NCBI GenBank assembly: GCA_900320765.1
Contig: ONTN01000009.1
Coordinates: 1 to 18,282, forward strand
Direction: 5' to 3'
From: an uncultured Eubacteriales bacterium
GTDB taxonomy: Bacteria > Bacillota > Clostridia > Oscillospirales > Oscillospiraceae
DNA length: 18,282 bases
How positions within the stretch are numbered: position 1 is the stretch's first letter; each line of letters begins with the position of its first letter. Below are positions 15,491 to 18,282 of this stretch, one piece after another. A program made the position numbers and the translations under genes. Under the pieces are notes generated by a model. It did not search any database and was not told where the DNA came from. It saw only the letters and a program-made list of their open reading frames with translations.

Positions 15491-15531
15491 GTTGCGAGGC
15501 GGCCCCGCGAGCCGCGGAGCCGCCTCGCAGC
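15491..15531 (+). promoter_or_regulatory. Long GC-rich stem-loop between pilin and sipA-like gene
   Basis: GCGAGGCGGC (15494-15503) pairs perfectly with GCCGCCTCGC (15519-15528); TT/AG and G/C extend the base by three pairs (one wobble). After a C-A mismatch an inner stem CCGCG/CGCGG (15505-15509 with 15513-15517) closes a 3-base loop. No T-run follows, so it is not a standard terminator. It may protect the pilin mRNA 3' end or partly block readthrough so that pilin is made in excess over assembly factors (inference). Confidence 0.75.
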
Positions 15532-15537
15532 AATGCT

Positions 15538-15580
15538 TTGTCCGACAGCCGACGGGACGCTCTATAAAAGAACGAGAGCG
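15538..15580 (+). promoter_or_regulatory. Weak promoter-like boxes and hairpin before the sipA-like gene
   Basis: TTGTCC (15538-15543) and TATAAA (15563-15568) have 19-base spacing, which is longer than ideal. The -10 candidate overlaps a hairpin, CGCTCT (15558-15563) with AGAGCG (15575-15580). A weak internal promoter or a second leader hairpin is possible. Confidence 0.25.
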
Positions 15581-15650
15581 CGCCGTGAGCCGCCGTACCG
15601 AGGCAAGAAATGTGTTTTTTATTTAATGGTCCGAAAAGGAGCATACCCAT

Positions 15651-16265
15651 ATGAGTGAAGAAAAAATCGCGCCCCCCCTCGACACGGCCTCTAAGACGCC
15701 GGAGAGCGCAGAAAGCGGCGAGAGGCGTATAAGGAAAAAGCTCCGCCGCGCCGAGAGCGGCGTCAGAGAGTATCAGACCCTGCTCATTCGGCTTGCGGCG
15801 CTTCTGTTGGTGATCTGGCTGCTTTTTTTCCAGATCGTCGGCCTGACACACATGCCAAACGGCGACATGAGTCCCCGACTCGACGCGGGGGATCTTGTGC
15901 TGTTCTACCGCCTGGATAAAAACGTGGAGGCGCAGGATGTGATCGTGATCGAAAAGGTCACGCCCGATAATCCCCAAAAGCAGCTTTTCATCTGCCGCGT
16001 CGCAGCCGTCTCGGGCGACACCGTGGAGATCACGGATACCGAGCAGCTGAAAGTGAACGAAATCCCCGTGTTGGAGCAAAACATCTTCTATCCGACCTCG
16101 CGTTATGTGGGTTTCACGGAGTATCCTCTGAAGCTTGAAGAAGGGGAGTGCTTTGTGCTCGCCGACAATCGCGTCGGCGGTACGGATTCCCGCTATTTCG
16201 GAGCCGTAGATAAATCTGAGATCCTCGGTACCGTGATCACGATCGTTCGCCGGAACGGACTGTAA
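15651..16265 (+). CDS. sipA: Catalytically degenerate signal peptidase I-like pilus assembly factor (SipA type)
   Basis: A 204-residue protein with the signal peptidase I fold: a charged cytoplasmic N-terminus (1-43), one membrane segment (about 45-64), then an extracytoplasmic domain. Conserved boxes are recognisable, but the catalytic residues are changed. In the G-S-M-x-P box the sequence is GDMSP, with Asp72 at the serine position. In the KRV-x-G-x-PGD box it is CRVAAVSGD, with Cys115 at the lysine position. The ADNR...TDSRYFG box (171-184) is intact. Streptococcus pyogenes SipA, also encoded next to an FctA-type pilin and a class B sortase, is a non-catalytic signal peptidase homologue needed for pilus polymerisation, and this looks like its clostridial counterpart. 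Start ATG follows AAGGAG at 15636-15641. A run of seven C at 15672-15678 lies in codons 7-10. Gene symbol is by analogy. Confidence 0.85.
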   Translation: MSEEKIAPPLDTASKTPESAESGERRIRKKLRRAESGVREYQTLLIRLAALLLVIWLLFFQIVGLTHMPNGDMSPRLDAGDLVLFYRLDKNVEAQDVIVIEKVTPDNPQKQLFICRVAAVSGDTVEITDTEQLKVNEIPVLEQNIFYPTSRYVGFTEYPLKLEEGECFVLADNRVGGTDSRYFGAVDKSEILGTVITIVRRNGL

Positions 16266-16313
16266 GCCCGGGGCGGAACAAGCTTGATCCTGCAGGAAAG
16301 GAGGCGGACAGGC

Positions 16314-17915
16314 ATGGCAGTCGTCAACAGAAACACGCCAGACGTTTTTAATAAAGCCGTACAAGGCACGGCTCCGGGAAAAAGCCGGGTCGTCAACATT
16401 CTCAACCTTGTGAGAACAGCCGGGAGCAGCGTTGTCTCTCTCTTGACCGGCCTTCTGGCCGCCGCGCTGATCTTGTATTCCGGTTATGTCCTCTATGACA
16501 GCTTCTATACGCAGAATACCGCCGTCACCGGCGCGTGGGACCTGTTGCAGTACAAGCCGGAGATAATTGAGGAAGGCGCCGCGCCGGCCTCGGGTGCCGG
16601 AACGCTTTCCAATATTTTGAGCGATTACCGCGCATGGCTGACGCTGTATGACACAAACATCGATTACGCTGTCATGCAGGGACCGGACGACCTGTACTAC
16701 ACCAGTCACGACATTTACGGTCAAAGCTCGATCACCGGCGCAATCTATCTGGCCTCCGCCAACAATGGCGGTTTTGTCGACAACTACAATCTCCTTTACG
16801 GACATCACATGTCCAACGGCTCGATGTTCGGCTCGCTGGACAAATTCATGGATGAGAGCTATTTTGACAGTCATCGCGAGGGTGTTCTCGTCGCCGGTTC
16901 GGGCGTTTATGATCTGACCACCTTTGCCGTTGTGCTGACCAACGCCTACGAGTCGCAGGTGTATACTGTTTCAAACAAAAGCGGCGCGGATGTGATCAAC
17001 TTTCTTGAAAGCTCTTCTCCGATGATCTACCGCAGAGAGGTTGCCAACAGCTCGAGCAAGATCCTGGCATTATCCACCTGCTCCTCCGCCATCACCAACG
17101 GCCGTCTGGTGGTTTTTGCGGTGATGACGCCTCGCAATATGAGCAAGACCCAAAACGGCGTCCTGACGCTTCGTGTCGCCCGATATGAAGGCGTATATGA
17201 CGCCCTGGAGCACAGCGTCAGCGCAACTGTAAACCTTGATGGCGCCGTGATCGAATACAGCGTCGACGGCGGTGCGACATGGTCTAAAAACCCGCCTGTC
17301 GCGCGCTATGTCGACGAATCGACCTACGTGCTTGTGCGCGCGAGCTACCCCGGAATGGAGAGCGTCAGCGCCTATTGCGAGATCCGTATCTTACCGCGCC
17401 TTGCCGTCGTGACGGCCAAGGACGAGATCAAAGCCTTTGGTCAACCCGATCCTGTATTTACTGCCGAGGTGACCGGGACGGTCGGCGATGACAAACTCGA
17501 TTATACCGTTTCGCGTCCGCGCTCCGGAGTAGACGAGGCGATCGGTTTGTATGATGACACCATTATTGCCGAAGGCGAGGAGGTACAGCTCAACGGCAGC
17601 TATACCGTGGTTTACTATCCGGGCGATTTTACTATCGTTGATAAATTGGATTCCATGACCGACGGCCCCTCGCCGGACTCGGTCCTCCGGCCGAGCGGCA
17701 GCAGCTTCGGCGAAAGATGCTGGGCGCTTGTCAATCTGATCTGTCTGCTCGTGACCGTCTATATCCTGCTCCCGCTGTTTCATCTGAGAGATAAATTCGG
17801 CCGCGGACCTTTACTTAAGAACATTGACGAGAAGGATGAGACCACAGAAGATAAGATCAAACGCTTCCGCAGGCGTTTCCGAGCTTTAGTGCATAATCAA
17901 AATCATCCGTTCTGA
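16314..17915 (+). CDS. Double-length class B sortase with C-terminal MBG-like domain and second membrane anchor
   Basis: A 533-residue protein. Membrane segment at about 41-62, then a class B sortase domain (about 100-275) with YGHHMSNGSMFGSL (catalytic His164), LALSTC (Cys256) and TNGRLVVF (Arg264), so the active site is complete. SrtB enzymes are usually about half this size. Here follow a beta-rich segment with EYSVDGGATW (314-323), an MBG-like domain (about 363-442, with KAFGQPDPVFTAEVTG and YPGDFTI), a second membrane segment (about 472-488) and a basic cytoplasmic tail. The ATG at 16314 is preceded by AAGGAGG (16298-16304); an upstream in-frame TTG at 16284 is less likely. It is the probable polymerase for the ISPTG pilin and anchor of the adhesin. 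The last 15-20 codons are antisense to the fruK remnant, so the native tail may have been replaced. Confidence 0.92.
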   Translation: MAVVNRNTPDVFNKAVQGTAPGKSRVVNILNLVRTAGSSVVSLLTGLLAAALILYSGYVLYDSFYTQNTAVTGAWDLLQYKPEIIEEGAAPASGAGTLSNILSDYRAWLTLYDTNIDYAVMQGPDDLYYTSHDIYGQSSITGAIYLASANNGGFVDNYNLLYGHHMSNGSMFGSLDKFMDESYFDSHREGVLVAGSGVYDLTTFAVVLTNAYESQVYTVSNKSGADVINFLESSSPMIYRREVANSSSKILALSTCSSAITNGRLVVFAVMTPRNMSKTQNGVLTLRVARYEGVYDALEHSVSATVNLDGAVIEYSVDGGATWSKNPPVARYVDESTYVLVRASYPGMESVSAYCEIRILPRLAVVTAKDEIKAFGQPDPVFTAEVTGTVGDDKLDYTVSRPRSGVDEAIGLYDDTIIAEGEEVQLNGSYTVVYYPGDFTIVDKLDSMTDGPSPDSVLRPSGSSFGERCWALVNLICLLVTVYILLPLFHLRDKFGRGPLLKNIDEKDETTEDKIKRFRRRFRALVHNQNHPF

Positions 17916-18277
17916 TATATCCGGCTATGAAGCCTGCAATCATGCTGTCGCCTGCGCCGGTGCTGTTAAGCTGTTTGCCTTTTATTCCGGGTGATGAATA
18001 AACATTTCCGTTTTCCGCAATGAGCACTGCTCCGTTTTCAGCCATTGAAACGATAACATTCTTTGCGCCGTTTTTCAAGCTCTGAGCCGGTAAAGCCGGC
18101 AATGAAACCGAGAGCCGTGCTTTCAAGCCCCAATTCGGATAGAACTAATGATACATTGATGCCTTTTCCTCCGCAGTGAAGGGTATCCGAAGAGGCTCTG
18201 TTAATGCGCCCGGTTTTGAAATCTTCCACCTTCATAACATAATCAAGAGAAGGATTAAGCGTAATAGTATATATCAT
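17857..18277 (-). pseudogene. fruK: Remnant of 1-phosphofructokinase (PfkB family), internally deleted and frameshifted
   Basis: Reading from 18277, MIYTITLNPSLDYVM and a GGKGINVS motif mark the N-terminus of a fructose-1-phosphate kinase (first about 68 residues, through AGFTGSEL). The frame then shifts, and from about 18090 the next frame encodes LKNGAKNVIVSM, followed by the NSTGAGDSMIAGFIAGY anion-hole/catalytic motif of the PfkB C-terminus. Roughly 130-150 residues that normally lie between are missing, and homology ends abruptly at KLGNACGS near 17863, before the usual C-terminal helix. It cannot make an active kinase. The remnant has lower GC than the pilus locus. The join lies near a GAGCTTGAAAA stretch (18078-18088), which could be a microhomology. 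The promoter and any partner genes (fruR, fruA) would lie outside the window. Confidence 0.85.
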
Positions 18278-18282
18278 ATATC

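Noticed and set aside
15651..16265. Ordinary active signal peptidase I
   Set aside because: Both catalytic positions are substituted (Asp72, Cys115) in otherwise alignable boxes.
14568..16874. 768-codon minus-strand frame opposite pilin, sipA-like and sortase genes
   Set aside because: It spans three well-supported plus-strand genes and the hairpin gap between them, has low-complexity Arg/Gly/Asp composition, and lacks any recognisable domain. Long antisense frames are common in GC-rich coding DNA.
17857..18282. Insertion sequence or attachment site explaining the fruK scar
   Set aside because: No transposase, terminal inverted repeat, target duplication or tRNA end is visible at the junction within the window.

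Overview
The window looks like a chromosomal segment of a moderately GC-rich Gram-positive anaerobe of the Clostridia (my guess is an uncultured gut member of the Oscillospirales or a neighbouring order). This rests on Gram-positive gene content (RNase J, XpaC/TelA, sortase, Spx/ArsC-like protein), strong AGGAGG-type ribosome binding sites, and InlB-type repeat surface proteins. The taxonomic placement is inference.

Left part (2-2385, minus strand): a three-gene operon encoding XpaC (5-bromo-4-chloroindolyl phosphate hydrolysis family), TelA (toxic anion resistance family) and a small membrane-anchored protein of unknown function. A near-consensus promoter drives it. It diverges from a second good promoter that drives the housekeeping block.

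Housekeeping block (2501-6001, plus strand): rpe (ribulose-phosphate 3-epimerase), recR (recombination mediator), rnj (RNase J) and a small ArsC/Spx-family protein, closed by a strong intrinsic terminator at 5966-6001. The rnj leader holds an inverted repeat and a direct repeat.

Pilus locus (6075-17915, plus strand): a strong promoter and a structured leader precede a giant secreted protein with a 7-residue Thr/Pro tandem repeat, beta-rich N-terminal domains, about nine InlB-like GW repeats and a C-terminal ISPTG-hydrophobic-basic sorting signal. Then come an FctA/Spy0128-type pilin with the same ISPTG signal, a signal-peptidase-I-like protein lacking both catalytic residues (a SipA-type factor), and a double-length class B sortase with a C-terminal MBG-like domain and second membrane anchor. 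The same four functions occur together in the streptococcal FCT pilus regions (Cpa, SipA, FctA, class B sortase), here in a different order. The likely scheme is that the giant protein is the adhesin, the pilin forms the shaft, and the SipA-like protein assists the sortase in polymerisation.

The most unusual point is that adhesin and pilin form one uninterrupted frame (6240-15443). A run of nine C residues at 13937-13945 lies in the junction, and loss of one C would stop the adhesin at 13980, just before the pilin gene. This is either a length-variable switch or an assembly homopolymer error.

Right edge (17857-18277, minus strand): a remnant of a fructose-1-phosphate kinase gene, with its middle deleted, a frameshift and a lost C-terminus. 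The sortase gene runs antisense into this remnant, which marks an old recombination junction. I found no rRNA, tRNA, CRISPR array, transposase or phage gene.
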